From Streptosporangium sp. NBC_01756 (GTDB taxonomy: Bacteria; Actinomycetota; Actinomycetes; Streptosporangiales; Streptosporangiaceae): 64,000 bases of DNA. The position numbers and the translations under genes are program-made. Below the pieces are notes generated by a model. That model searched no databases. It saw only the letters and a program-made list of their open reading frames with translations, and was not told the DNA's origin. Within the stretch, counting starts at the first letter, position 1. The number at the start of each line of letters is the position of its first letter. The stretch is from positions 2,914,001 to 2,978,000 of the forward strand of contig NZ_CP109130.1 of the NCBI RefSeq assembly GCF_035917975.1, given 5' to 3'. Positions 45,058-54,029 of this stretch are shown here, one piece after another.

Positions 45058-45735
45058 ATGGAGCAGATCCCAGACCCGCCGGCTCGGTTCCGCACGGCCC
45101 CGAGCAGGCGTGAGGCGGCAGGTCCCAGGCGTGCCCGGCGCGTCCGGACGCCGGATGCCGGCGGTCTGGGCGACCTGGCCTCCGACGACCGGCTCGGTTC
45201 GGCCGACCGGGGAGCGGTGCACCCGGCCGGCCAGGCGGCAGAGCCGGCCATTGTGATAACGATCACACTGCCTGCGCCTCCGAGCTCCCGGGGCGGGGCC
45301 GTGCCGGGGGCTTCGGAGGCGATCGAAACGCCGACGGACACGGGCCGGTCGTCCATCGTCACCACCGGCCGGGCCCCCGGCGGCGCGGCCACGGCACTCG
45401 CCGCTGTGGATATCCTTCAGAACCAGCCCGAACTGCCCGGACACGTACGGACCAGAGCGAGGGAGTCGGCCTCGACGGCCCGCGAACTCGGCCTGGAGAC
45501 CAACGATCCGGCGGGTGCGGTCGTCCCGATCGTCCTCGGCCCGCCCGAGACCGTGCCACGGGTCGCCCTCATCTGTGCGGAACGCGGAGTGCGCGACGGA
45601 TACCTCCGGCCGCTCTCGGTGCCGGCCGGCCGCTCTTGCCCGCGGTTGACCGCACGGGCCAATCTGAGTTCCGATGATCCAGCGGTGGCCAGGGGTGCGC
45701 TCACCGCCGTGGCCGAGATGAAGGTGACCAAGTGA
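45058..45735 (+). pseudogene. Degenerate 8-amino-7-oxononanoate synthase (bioF) C-terminal remnant
   Basis: A 225-codon open frame. From ~45180 it follows the BioF C-terminal two-thirds: SADRGAVHPAGQAAEP, AIVITITLPAPPSSRGGAV, DTGRSSIVTTGRAPGGAATA, then SVPAGRSCPRLTARANLSSDD. In working enzymes the pyridoxal-phosphate lysine sits in TLSKSLGSQGGAV; here that stretch is TLPAPPSSRGGAV and the lysine is gone. The N-terminal domain is missing or unrecognisable. The frame is free of stops only because GC-rich DNA rarely generates them. No other biotin genes are nearby. I regard it as a decayed gene; a neofunctional small protein is a less likely alternative. Confidence 0.6.
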
Positions 45736-45811
45736 GTGAGCGGACCAGGCAGGCCAAGAGGCGCGGCGTCTGCGTGCACGCCGTTTCCGAGCCGTTAGGC
45801 GAGGTGCCGTC

Positions 45812-46531
45812 GTGACGGACGACTCCCCCAGGATTCCCAAGTACTACGACGTCAAACGGAGCCTGCTCACGCTGACCAAGTCCCTGTCGGCGGGCAGCGC
45901 GCTGCCCCCCGAACGGACACTGGCGGTCCGGTTCGAGACCTCGCGTACCACCGTGCGCCAGGCCCTGTCGGAGCTGGTGGTCGAGGGCCGGCTGGTGCGC
46001 ATCCAGGGCAAGGGGACCTTCGTCGCACAGCCCAAGGTCGCCCAGGTCCTCCAGCTGACCTCCTACACCGGCGACCTGCGGACCGTCGGCCTCGAACCCG
46101 ACACCAAGATCCTTGACATCAGCTACGTCACCGCCGACGAACCCCTGGCCCGCCGGCTGGCGATCAACCCCGGCGGCCGGGTGCTCCGCATCCACCGGCT
46201 GCGCCTGGCCAACGGCGAGCCGATGTCGATCGACACCACCCATCTGTCGGCCCGGCGCTTTCCCCGGCTCCGGCGGGAGCTGGAGGTGCACTCCTCGCTG
46301 TACGAGACGCTGCACAACGCCTACAACGTACGGCTGACCGACGCCGAGGAGATCATCGAGACCGTGCTGGCGACGCCGTACGACGCGCAGGTGCTGAGCG
46401 TCGACGTCGGCCTGCCGATGCTGCTGCTCACCCGGCACGCATTCGACGCCGACGGCAACCCGGTGGAGTGGGCCCAGTCCCTCTACCGCGGCGACCGGTA
46501 CAAGTTCGTCACCCGGCTGCACCGCCCCTGA
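45812..46531 (+). CDS. dasR: GntR/HutC-family regulator DasR
   Basis: A 239-residue protein very close to streptomycete DasR from memory: winged helix with [20 protein letters not shown] followed by [20 protein letters not shown], then a UTRA effector domain ([17 protein letters not shown], then [17 protein letters not shown], ending [19 protein letters not shown]). DasR senses glucosamine-6-phosphate or N-acetylglucosamine-6-phosphate and represses chitin and aminosugar uptake genes, linking nutrition to development. The usual dasABC transporter is not adjacent, and I found no clear dre palindrome in the window. The GTG start follows GGCGAGGTG. Confidence 0.9.
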   Translation: MTDDSPRIPKYYDVKRSLLTLTKSLSAGSALPPERTLAVRFETSRTTVRQALSELVVEGRLVRIQGKGTFVAQPKVAQVLQLTSYTGDLRTVGLEPDTKILDISYVTADEPLARRLAINPGGRVLRIHRLRLANGEPMSIDTTHLSARRFPRLRRELEVHSSLYETLHNAYNVRLTDAEEIIETVLATPYDAQVLSVDVGLPMLLLTRHAFDADGNPVEWAQSLYRGDRYKFVTRLHRP

Positions 46532-46619
46532 GCCGGGCACCGCAATACGTGCCGACCGCGTTAGGTGGGACGAATCTGGGCAGGGTGAAGAACCCCTGTC
46601 CGGCTAAGTGACTGACTGG

Positions 46620-46625
46620 TAGGTT
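46620..46625 (+). promoter_or_regulatory. -10 element for a probably leaderless IlvG-like transcript
   Basis: TAGGTT ends 7 bases before ATG 46633. This spacing places the transcript 5' end at the start codon. Confidence 0.5.
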
Positions 46626-46632
46626 GCGCGAT

Positions 46633-48285
46633 ATGGAGTCCCCGAAGCACGCAGGTGACATCGCCGTCGCCGTCTCCAAGGCCTATGGCATCGAGACCAT
46701 GTTCACCCTGTCCGGCGGGCACGTCTTCCCGCTGTACGACGGGGCGGTCCACGAGAAGATGCCCATCCTTGACGTGCGGCACGAGCAGAGCGCGGTCTTC
46801 GCCGCCGAGGCGACCGCCCGACTGACCCGCAGACCCGGCCTGGCCGTGCTCACCGCCGGCCCCGGCATCACCAACGGGGTCAGCGGCGTGGCCACCGCGC
46901 ACTTCAACGGTTCCCCGGTCGTGATCCTGGGCGGCCGGGCGCCGCAGTCACGCTGGGGCTCGGGCGCCCTGCAGGAGCTCGACCATCCGCCGCTGTTCGC
47001 TCCCATCACCAAGTTGGCCTTCACCGGCTCCGGCGCCGACTCCGTCGCCGAGGACGTGGAGATGGCCTTCCGCACCGCCCTGGCCCCGCACCGCGGCCCG
47101 GTGTTCCTCGACTTCCACATGGACCACCTGTTCGCCCCCGCGCCCCCGCCGGACCACGCCACCGAGACGCTGACCCCCTCGCCGCTGGAGCCCGACTCCG
47201 ACGCTCTCGCCGGGATCGCCCGGCTGCTCGCCGAGGCCGAGCGCCCGGTGCTGGTGCTGGGCTCGGACGTGTGGATGGACCGCGCCGAGGAGGTCGCCCG
47301 GTCCTTCGCCGAGGAGTTCCGCCTGCCGGTCATCCCCAACGGCCAGGGCCGCGGCATCCTGCCCGCCGGGCACGAGTTGCTGGTCACCCGGGCGCGCGGG
47401 CTCGCACTCACCCAGGCCGACCTGGTGATCGTCGCGGGCGCCCCGATGGACTTCCGGCTCGGCTACGGCTGGTTCGGCGGCAAGGACGGCGCCCCGCTCG
47501 CCAAGGTCGTGCACCTGGCCGACGCGCCGTCGCAGCTCACCACGCACATCGAGCCCTCCGGCACCGCCGCCGGCGACCTGTCGCTGGTCTTCTGGGGGCT
47601 GGGTACGGCCTGCAACCAGGCCGGTGTGTCGCCCGCGACCTACGCGCCGTGGCTGTCGAAGCTGTCGGAGACCGCCGCGGCGGCCATCGCCGCCGACGCC
47701 GAGCTGCTGGCCTCCGGCTCCGACCCGATCCACCCGATGCGGATCTACGGTGAGCTGGCCAAGGTCCTCGCCGAGGACGCCGTGGTGATCGGCGACGGCG
47801 GCGACTTCGTCTCCTACGCGGGCAAGTACGTCGAGCCCCAGCAGCCCGGCAACTGGCTCGACCCGGGCCCGTACGGCTGCCTGGGCACCGGCCTGGGCTA
47901 CGCCATCGCCGCCCGGCTGGCCCGGCCCTCCTCCCAGGTGGTGCTGCTCCTCGGAGACGGCGCGGCCGGTTTCTCGCTGATGGACGTGGACACGCTCGTA
48001 CGGCATCGCCTGCCGGTGGTGATGATCTGCGGCAACAACGGCATGTGGGGGCTGGAGAAGCACCCCATGCAGATGCTCTACGGCTATGACGTGGCCGCCG
48101 AGCTCCAGCCGCAGTGCCGCTACGACCAGGTGGTGACCGCGCTCGGCGGTGGTGGAGAGCTCGTCACCGACCCGTCGCAGATCGGCCCGGCGCTGCGCCG
48201 CGCGTTCGACTCCGGCGTGCCGTACATGGTCAACATCGCCACCGACCCTTCGGTCGCCTATCCCCGCACCACCACCGGTATCTGA
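46633..48285 (+). CDS. Thiamine-diphosphate-dependent acetolactate-synthase-like enzyme (IlvG type)
   Basis: A 550-residue protein of the acetohydroxyacid synthase/oxalyl-CoA decarboxylase superfamily: N-terminal pyrimidine-binding domain with catalytic Glu in DVRHEQSAVFAAEA, central domain (~190-320), and TPP-binding domain with LLLGDGAAGFSLMDVDTLVR, ending at the paired Asn ICGNNGMWG. It resembles mycobacterial IlvG, which has AHAS-like sequence without a known small subunit; none is encoded nearby. The true substrate is uncertain. The ATG at 46633 has TAGGTT at leaderless distance; TTG 46624 is the alternative. Confidence 0.85.
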   Translation: MESPKHAGDIAVAVSKAYGIETMFTLSGGHVFPLYDGAVHEKMPILDVRHEQSAVFAAEATARLTRRPGLAVLTAGPGITNGVSGVATAHFNGSPVVILGGRAPQSRWGSGALQELDHPPLFAPITKLAFTGSGADSVAEDVEMAFRTALAPHRGPVFLDFHMDHLFAPAPPPDHATETLTPSPLEPDSDALAGIARLLAEAERPVLVLGSDVWMDRAEEVARSFAEEFRLPVIPNGQGRGILPAGHELLVTRARGLALTQADLVIVAGAPMDFRLGYGWFGGKDGAPLAKVVHLADAPSQLTTHIEPSGTAAGDLSLVFWGLGTACNQAGVSPATYAPWLSKLSETAAAAIAADAELLASGSDPIHPMRIYGELAKVLAEDAVVIGDGGDFVSYAGKYVEPQQPGNWLDPGPYGCLGTGLGYAIAARLARPSSQVVLLLGDGAAGFSLMDVDTLVRHRLPVVMICGNNGMWGLEKHPMQMLYGYDVAAELQPQCRYDQVVTALGGGGELVTDPSQIGPALRRAFDSGVPYMVNIATDPSVAYPRTTTGI

Positions 48286-48367
48286 AGGCCGCCGGCCGTA
48301 TCCACCCCGTCCGGCGGAGTGCCGAGCCGGTCGTTCTCCGCACACCGCCGGCCGCTGCCGGGGCCTT

Positions 48368-48393
48368 CCTGCCGGGACCGGTCTCCCGGCAGG
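48368..48393. terminator. Hairpin between convergent genes
   Basis: Arms CCTGCCGGGA (48368-48377) and TCCCGGCAGG (48384-48393) form a 10-bp stem with a CCGGTC loop, between the TPP enzyme and the convergent kinase gene. It may end transcripts from both sides. Confidence 0.65.
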
Positions 48394-48409
48394 CCGCGGG
48401 CCGGTCCCT

Positions 48410-49972
48410 TCAGGAACTGGGTGTCGGGGTGGGCGTCGGTGAGGAGGGCGGCGGGCACTTCTCGCTGCTGAGGATGATCTCCACCGGTTTCCTGGGGTCC
48501 TGCATGGCCCCGCCGGCCGGGCGCTGCTCGACCACCTTCACGCACTGCGAGTAGTCGATGTCGGCGCTCTCGACGGGCTTCGCCTTCAGGCCCGCCTTCT
48601 GGATCGCGTTCCTGGCCGCATCCGGTGTCATGTCGATGACGTTCGGCACCCGCTGCTTCTTCGGCGTCGGAGTCGGTGTCGGCGTGGGCGTCGGCGTCGG
48701 CTTCGGGGTGGGCGTCGGCGTGGGCGTGGGCGTGGGCGTCGGGGTCTTCTTCGGAATAACGGGGTGCGGCGGTCTGGTGGTCGGCGTGCGAGTCGGCCTC
48801 GGCGATGTCCGTGTCTTGGTCACGGTGGGCGTCGGGGTCGGGGTCGCGCTCGGCGAGGGAGACGGCAGCGGAGTCTCCGTGGAGGCCGCCATCACGTTGA
48901 TCGCCACGGTGACGAGACCGACGCACATCACACCGACCACGGCGGCCGCCGCCAGGAACCCGCCCCTGCGCCGCGGCTTCTTCGCGGCACGGCGGCCCCG
49001 CCCCTGCGCGACCGCCTCGGTGGCCGGGCCGGGCGACGGAGCCGTCGCGGGCGGCACGGCCCCCTGCCAGCCGGTCTGCCGTGCGACGTCGGCGGGCGAG
49101 GCGGGTGCGACCGGCGGCAGCGGCATCGGCCCGGTCTCCGGCCCGAGGCGCGCCGCCTGTCTCGCGGCGGTGCTCATCGCGGCGGCACTGGGGAAACGGC
49201 GGGCCGGGTCCTTGGACAGGGCACGTTCCACCAGCGCCCTGATCGCCGGCGGGATGTGCGGCGGCAGGGGCGGCGGTTCCTCGCGGATGTGCTTGAGCGC
49301 GATCGTGACCGGGGTGTCGCCGTCGAACGGCCGCTGTCCGGCCAGGCACTCGTAGGCCACCACGCCCAGGGCGTAGATGTCCACCGCGAAGGTGACCGGT
49401 GCGCCCTCGGCCTGCTCGGGCGCGCAGTAGGCGGCGGTGCCGAGCACCATGCCCGCGTCCGTCAGCCGGCTGGCCGCGTCCGACCTGGCAATGCCGAAGT
49501 CGGTGAGCACGAGCGTGCCGTCGGCGCGGACCAGCAGGTTGCCGGGCTTGATGTCCCGGTGCACGATGCCCTGGTCATGCACCGCCTGCATGGCCGAGGC
49601 CGCCTGCGCGATGAGCTCCATCGCGGGACCGGGAGCGATGCTCCCCAGCCGTCCAAGCAGCCGGTCGAGCGGCTCCCCGTCGACGAACTTCATCACCAGG
49701 TATGCCGTCGCCCCCGCGCCGGGCACCTCGTGAATCCCGTAGTCGTAGACGTCGACGACCCCGGGATGGTTGATCGTCGCCATCGCCCGGGCCTCGCCCT
49801 GGAAACGCACCAGGAAGCCCGGGGCGTCGGTACGGCCCGGAAGCAGCACCTTGACGGCGACGGTGCGCGCAAGGACGATGTCCTCACCTCGCCACACTTC
49901 GCCCATACCACCGGCGCCGATGCGGGTATCCAAGCGATACCGCCCCGCCAGCGTCGTGCCTTGGGCCACCAT
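48410..49972 (-). CDS. Ser/Thr protein kinase with one PASTA domain
   Basis: A 520-residue PknB-like membrane kinase. ATG 49970-49972 is preceded by GGGGGAG. The kinase domain (~10-270) has the glycine loop IGAGGMGEVWRGED, Lys in VAVKVLL, catalytic HRDIKPGNLLV and the DFG motif TDFGIARS. After a Pro-rich linker there is a transmembrane helix (~334-358). A low-complexity external stalk of repeated Pro-Thr (~370-435) holds a single C-terminal PASTA domain (QRVPNVIDMTPDAARNAIQK), which usually binds muropeptides, and the tail is again Pro-Thr rich. One PASTA is fewer than the usual three to five. The Pro-Thr tract is likely a rigid cell-wall spacer and possibly O-mannosylated. Confidence 0.94.
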   Translation of the reverse strand: MVAQGTTLAGRYRLDTRIGAGGMGEVWRGEDIVLARTVAVKVLLPGRTDAPGFLVRFQGEARAMATINHPGVVDVYDYGIHEVPGAGATAYLVMKFVDGEPLDRLLGRLGSIAPGPAMELIAQAASAMQAVHDQGIVHRDIKPGNLLVRADGTLVLTDFGIARSDAASRLTDAGMVLGTAAYCAPEQAEGAPVTFAVDIYALGVVAYECLAGQRPFDGDTPVTIALKHIREEPPPLPPHIPPAIRALVERALSKDPARRFPSAAAMSTAARQAARLGPETGPMPLPPVAPASPADVARQTGWQGAVPPATAPSPGPATEAVAQGRGRRAAKKPRRRGGFLAAAAVVGVMCVGLVTVAINVMAASTETPLPSPSPSATPTPTPTVTKTRTSPRPTRTPTTRPPHPVIPKKTPTPTPTPTPTPTPKPTPTPTPTPTPTPKKQRVPNVIDMTPDAARNAIQKAGLKAKPVESADIDYSQCVKVVEQRPAGGAMQDPRKPVEIILSSEKCPPPSSPTPTPTPSS

Positions 49973-50555
49973 GACTCCCCCGTAACCCTCTCCGTTCCCG
50001 CCCCAGGGCTCTCCAACAAAGCGGATTTGTATCGCATCGACGTCACGGCGACGTAACGGACCCCTGCGAGTTGCCTGCCCCACGAACAAGACGCGTGCCG
50101 TAGCATCGCACAAAACTCAGTACTTTTAGGCACACTCGTACAGGTTGCATCCCTTTGCGACAGGAGCGTCGGCGGTCACCGGTGATGTCATCCGCCACCG
50201 GACCGCCACACTGGTGGCGACCACGAGTCCGCGACCGAGCTCCGCCGTCCCGAGATCACTGAAGATGGGCATATAAAGCCTAAATCTACTGATAGTGGGG
50301 CGATGTTCCAGCCATCCGGACACCATTTCCCGTCACAGATCGGCACCGGATGTCAGCCGCTCAGCGGACCGTGCTGCACGCAGCGCGCCGACCGCCCGCG
50401 AGTCAGCCGGACCACCGTCCGGTGACGGCAGCGAACACAGGAGGCCGGCGGCTCCATCGCCCGTGCGGCGAGACGGCCCGCGCGGTCGCCCCGGCCTGCC
50501 GGACGGCCGTGGTGATCGCGGTAGGAGGTCACCGGATCACCCTATGCTGGCGCCC
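49973..50555 (+). other. Intergenic region upstream of the PASTA kinase and thioesterase
   Basis: About 580 bases between divergent starts. A minus-strand frame at 50126-50326 contains GTAELGRGLVVATSVAVRW, slightly like the ATP-binding G-box of an anti-sigma-type ATPase, but it is too short and otherwise unmatched. Lower-GC DNA near 50110-50140 and 50265-50300 may hold promoters. TATGCT at 50543 serves the thioesterase. No convincing gene. Confidence 0.45.
50543..50548 (+). promoter_or_regulatory. -10 element for a probably leaderless thioesterase transcript
   Basis: TATGCT ends 7 bases before ATG 50556, so the transcript 5' end should fall at the start codon. No Shine-Dalgarno lies at usable distance; GGAGG at 50524 is too far away. 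Confidence 0.5.
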
Positions 50556-50972
<417 letters not shown>

Positions 50973-50981
50973 CCCAGCCGG

Positions 50982-51077
50982 CTACTCGATGACGGCGATG
51001 AGGTCGCCCTCCTGGATGACGTCGCCCTCGACAACCTTGCACGACCTTCTGGTGGCGGCGCCGTACGGAGCAGTCAC
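50982..51077 (-). pseudogene. 3' remnant of a biotin/lipoyl-binding carrier protein gene
   Basis: On the minus strand the last residues before TAG 50982-50984 are CKVVEGDVIQEGDLIAVIE, the standard C-terminus of small (~70 aa) actinobacterial biotin/lipoyl carrier proteins. The frame can be followed back to a GTG at 51077, giving only 31 residues. The biotinylation motif (usually xMKM) is absent. Nearby upstream sequence in another frame (ADGTVVALGE) suggests a deletion or frameshift. It is a dead fragment. Confidence 0.5.
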
Positions 51078-51136
51078 ACTCGCCCAGCGCGACCACGGTG
51101 CCGTCCGCGAGACCGGGGCCGGAGCGGGAAACCCGC

Positions 51137-52420
51137 TCAGAGCCGATAAGCCGGAGTTATCCTGTCGATGACACGGGCCATGGCCCCGACGACCTCTTGA
51201 TCATATTCCCCACCGGCGGAGAGACAGAGCCGGTCGAGAGCGGCCCCCGCACGGTCCCGGTCGGTGGAACCGCCGATCAGATCGTCATAGGCATTGGTCA
51301 CCTTGATGATCCGGCTGGCCAGCGGCGGCGTCTCGGCACAGGAATCACACTGACGGCGGACGATCTCAGCCACCCGGTCCAGCACGCCGGTCTGCCGGAT
51401 CACCTCGGCACCGAGCTCGGCGATCCGCCGGGCCTGCTCGGGGTCGGTGAGCACCGTGGCACCACCGGGGATCGGATCCCGCAGCGACAGCTGGCCGATG
51501 TCGTGCATGAGCGCGGCGTACTCCAGCTCCAGCAGCTCGGGCTCGGCCAGACCGAGTTCCCGTCCGACCGCGACCGCCAGGCGGCTCACCCGGCGCGAGT
51601 GCCCCGGCTCGACGTAGCCGCCGACCTCTGTGACCCGGGACAACGCCCGGACCGTCTGGAGGTAGGTGGCCCTGATCCCCGCGTACTTCCGGAACGCGAC
51701 CTGGGTGACCAGCAGCGGCGCGGCGAAGACCAGCAACGCCGCCATCCCCATGCTGTGCGAGGCGAGCGCGAGCAGGATGCCGGAGGCGGCGACGGCGGCC
51801 CAGAGCGGCGCCGCCATCCGGACCTCATCGTGGAGCGCCACGCCGAACGCGGCCCGCACCTGCTCGGCCCGGAGCACCGCGGACAGCACCACGTCCACCA
51901 GTGCCAGGATCAGGATCAGTCCGGCCATCACGCCGAGCGCGGGCCACCAGCTCCCCTCGGCCCCCTTCGTCAGGCCGAACAGCGCCCCCGCCAGCGGCCG
52001 GTAGGCCAGGGCCAGCAGTGCCCCGGTCAGCAGCCTGCGCGCCATCGCGTCCAGCCTGGGCGGGCGGCCCACCGCCAGGTGCGGCAACGCTCCCGCGGCC
52101 ATGCCGACCGTCAGCACCGCGACGACCTGGAACGCCGAATGACGCACCGGGACGTCACCCATGTCCAGCAGCAGGGTGTAGCCCAGCGCGGCGGCCGCGC
52201 CGATCGGCGCCACCTCCCGGTTGCCCGGCATCGTGAGCCTGGCCAGCTCCCCCGCCGCGATCAGCGCGCCGAAGCCGATGGCGATCTCCGGGTCGAGCAG
52301 TCCGACCGCGACGGTGTGTGCCACTCCCGCCACCGCCAGCAGCCCCGTCGCGCAGATCAGCAGGAGCTGGCCCGAGTCGAGCCGCTGGAACGCCCGCGTC
52401 GCGGTGACCGGGCGGCTCAC
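51137..52420 (-). CDS. Multi-spanning membrane protein with degenerate HD-GYP domain
   Basis: A 427-residue protein with 7-8 hydrophobic segments in residues ~20-245 and a cytoplasmic HD domain at the C-terminus. The metal-binding motifs GHSRRVSRLA and LMHDIGQLSLRD are kept. The downstream HHExxDGxGYP signature is replaced by a segment ending EIVRRQCDSCAETP, so c-di-GMP hydrolysis is doubtful. It is co-oriented with, and just downstream of, a canonical HD-GYP protein, so the pair may form a heteromer. The GTG start at 52418-52420 is inside a duplicated stop/start junction. Confidence 0.85.
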   Translation of the reverse strand: MSRPVTATRAFQRLDSGQLLLICATGLLAVAGVAHTVAVGLLDPEIAIGFGALIAAGELARLTMPGNREVAPIGAAAALGYTLLLDMGDVPVRHSAFQVVAVLTVGMAAGALPHLAVGRPPRLDAMARRLLTGALLALAYRPLAGALFGLTKGAEGSWWPALGVMAGLILILALVDVVLSAVLRAEQVRAAFGVALHDEVRMAAPLWAAVAASGILLALASHSMGMAALLVFAAPLLVTQVAFRKYAGIRATYLQTVRALSRVTEVGGYVEPGHSRRVSRLAVAVGRELGLAEPELLELEYAALMHDIGQLSLRDPIPGGATVLTDPEQARRIAELGAEVIRQTGVLDRVAEIVRRQCDSCAETPPLASRIIKVTNAYDDLIGGSTDRDRAGAALDRLCLSAGGEYDQEVVGAMARVIDRITPAYRL

Positions 52421-52486
52421 CGCTCCGTACCCATGGTCGCGCCCGCTTTCTCACTCGCTCCGCTCGCCCGGCGGCTCACCGCTCCG
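52411..52486 (-). repeat. 17-bp direct repeat duplicating the HD-GYP gene junction, with a 20-codon micro-ORF
   Basis: The plus-strand sequence GGCGGCTCACCGCTCCG occurs at 52411-52427 and 52470-52486. On the minus strand each copy carries GGAGCGGTGAGC, a ribosome site with overlapping stop/start GTGA. Between them runs a 20-residue frame (GTG 52477-52479 to TGA 52417-52419) that overlaps the stop of the first gene and the start of the second. Confidence 0.8.
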
Positions 52487-53831
52487 ACACCACCTGGATG
52501 GGCATGGTCGGGTCGTCGTGGTCCTTGGTGGCGGTCTCCGCCATGCCTGCCGGAGGGGTGACGACCCTGCGCGGCGGCTCCCAGCCGTCACGGTCGACGG
52601 CCTTGATGAACGCCATGACCATCACCGGGTCGAACTGGGTGCCGGCCCCCTTGCGGAGCTCGGCCATGGCCACCGGCACCGGCCGGGCACCCCGGTAGGA
52701 ACGGTCGGAGGTCATCGAGTCGAAGGCGTCGGCCACCGCGATGATCCGGGCGAACTCCGGCACCTCGTCCCCCGCCAGTCCCATCGGATACCCCTTGCCG
52801 TCCTGCCGCTCATGGTGGTGCATGATCCCGGCGAACGCCTCGTCCAGGAAGTCGATGCCACGCACGATCTCCAGCCCGCGCATCGGGTGGAGCTGGATGG
52901 CGGCGAACTCCTCCTCGGTGAGCGGGCCGTCCTTCTGCAGCACCTTGGTCGGCACCCCCAGCTTGCCCACGTCGTGCAGCATCCCCGCGTAGCGGATCGC
53001 CCGCAGCCGCTCGGGTCCCATGCCGATCTCCTGCGCGATCATGCCGGAGGCCAGCGAGACCCGGGTGCAGTGGCCGCGGGTGTAGTAGTCCTTGGTCTCC
53101 ACGGCCTGGCAGAGCGCGGCGATCGTGGCGTCGTAGGACCGCTGCTGGGCGAGATACTGGCCGAAGGCCCAGCGGGCCACGAACAGCGGGAGCAGCACAA
53201 GCACCGCGGAGATCGAACTGACCGTGGCCCACAGTCCGGCGATCAGCAGCCCAAAGGTGGCATAGCCCAGGTAGGAGACCATGAACTGGGCCAGCCCACG
53301 CAACGGCACCTGGTCGGCTTGGCCGGTGAGCGCGAGCACGATCGCGATCAGGAGGGAGTTGAGGGGGACGAAGACCGCCGCCGCACCCGCGAACGGCACG
53401 ATCAGGTCGTTGAACCCGGCGATGGTCGGCAGGCCGACCCTGCCCCCCAGCCACTCGTAGGCCTGGCCGGCGACGTAACCGCAGACGGCGAACTGGGCGC
53501 CGTTGAACAGCCGCTTCACCGTCGGCAGGCCGGGACGCACGCTGAAGACGGCCGTCATGCCGACCAGCGCCGCCCCTTCGGGACCGACGAGCACCACCGC
53601 CGCGAGCACGGCCGAGAAGCTGACCGAAACAGCGGCCTGCTTGACGTTGAGCAGGGTCGGCACGGACTCGCACACCAGGAACAGCAAGGCCAGCACGAGC
53701 AGGTTGGATCCGTCAAGCTGCCCAAGCCGGCCATTCACCAACACGCTGTGCCCGAGCAGCGCGAACGCGGCACCGATCACAGCGACAAGGTAGACCTTTG
53801 CAAACCACGGCAGTCCCCGCAAAGCGGCCAC
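52476..53831 (-). CDS. Membrane-bound HD-GYP phosphodiesterase
   Basis: A 451-residue protein with about eight hydrophobic segments (~10-225) followed by a canonical HD-GYP domain: GHCTRVSLASG, YAGMLHDVGKLGVPTKVL, LHPMRGLEIVRG and MHHHERQDGKGYPMGL, then IIAVADAFDSMTSDRSYRG. This enzyme should hydrolyse c-di-GMP at the membrane; in actinomycetes c-di-GMP controls development through BldD. It is the first gene of a pair with the degenerate HD protein. The GTG start near 53831 has AAGGG very close, so the start is uncertain. Confidence 0.92.
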   Translation of the reverse strand: MAALRGLPWFAKVYLVAVIGAAFALLGHSVLVNGRLGQLDGSNLLVLALLFLVCESVPTLLNVKQAAVSVSFSAVLAAVVLVGPEGAALVGMTAVFSVRPGLPTVKRLFNGAQFAVCGYVAGQAYEWLGGRVGLPTIAGFNDLIVPFAGAAAVFVPLNSLLIAIVLALTGQADQVPLRGLAQFMVSYLGYATFGLLIAGLWATVSSISAVLVLLPLFVARWAFGQYLAQQRSYDATIAALCQAVETKDYYTRGHCTRVSLASGMIAQEIGMGPERLRAIRYAGMLHDVGKLGVPTKVLQKDGPLTEEEFAAIQLHPMRGLEIVRGIDFLDEAFAGIMHHHERQDGKGYPMGLAGDEVPEFARIIAVADAFDSMTSDRSYRGARPVPVAMAELRKGAGTQFDPVMVMAFIKAVDRDGWEPPRRVVTPPAGMAETATKDHDDPTMPIQVVSER

Positions 53832-54029
53832 CCTTGGGTCTTACGGGCGCGTGCTCAGGTCCAGGAGATCCCAGGACGTGCCGGGTTGACCGTTTCCATC
53901 AACATGCGCTGCCTCCATGTCCTTTTCGCGACTCAGGCTACAGAAACGAGGCCGCCCCCGAGGTAAGGACCGGGAATCGCAAGCAAAGCGTAACCAATCC
54001 ATCACCACAAGCCATCATGGGATCGCCGG

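Noticed and set aside
45740-45811. A DasR (dre) operator upstream of dasR
   Set aside because: No palindrome close to the published dre consensus was found in this gap or elsewhere in the window.
48650-48850. Repetitive GGCGTC tract resembling a short repeat array
   Set aside because: It is the Pro-Thr codon tract of the PASTA kinase stalk; there are no regular spacers, so it is not a CRISPR array.
50126-50326. A 66-codon minus-strand frame with GRGL that slightly resembles an anti-sigma ATPase
   Set aside because: Only one short motif matches; no N-box, no ribosome site, and the length is less than half of the family.
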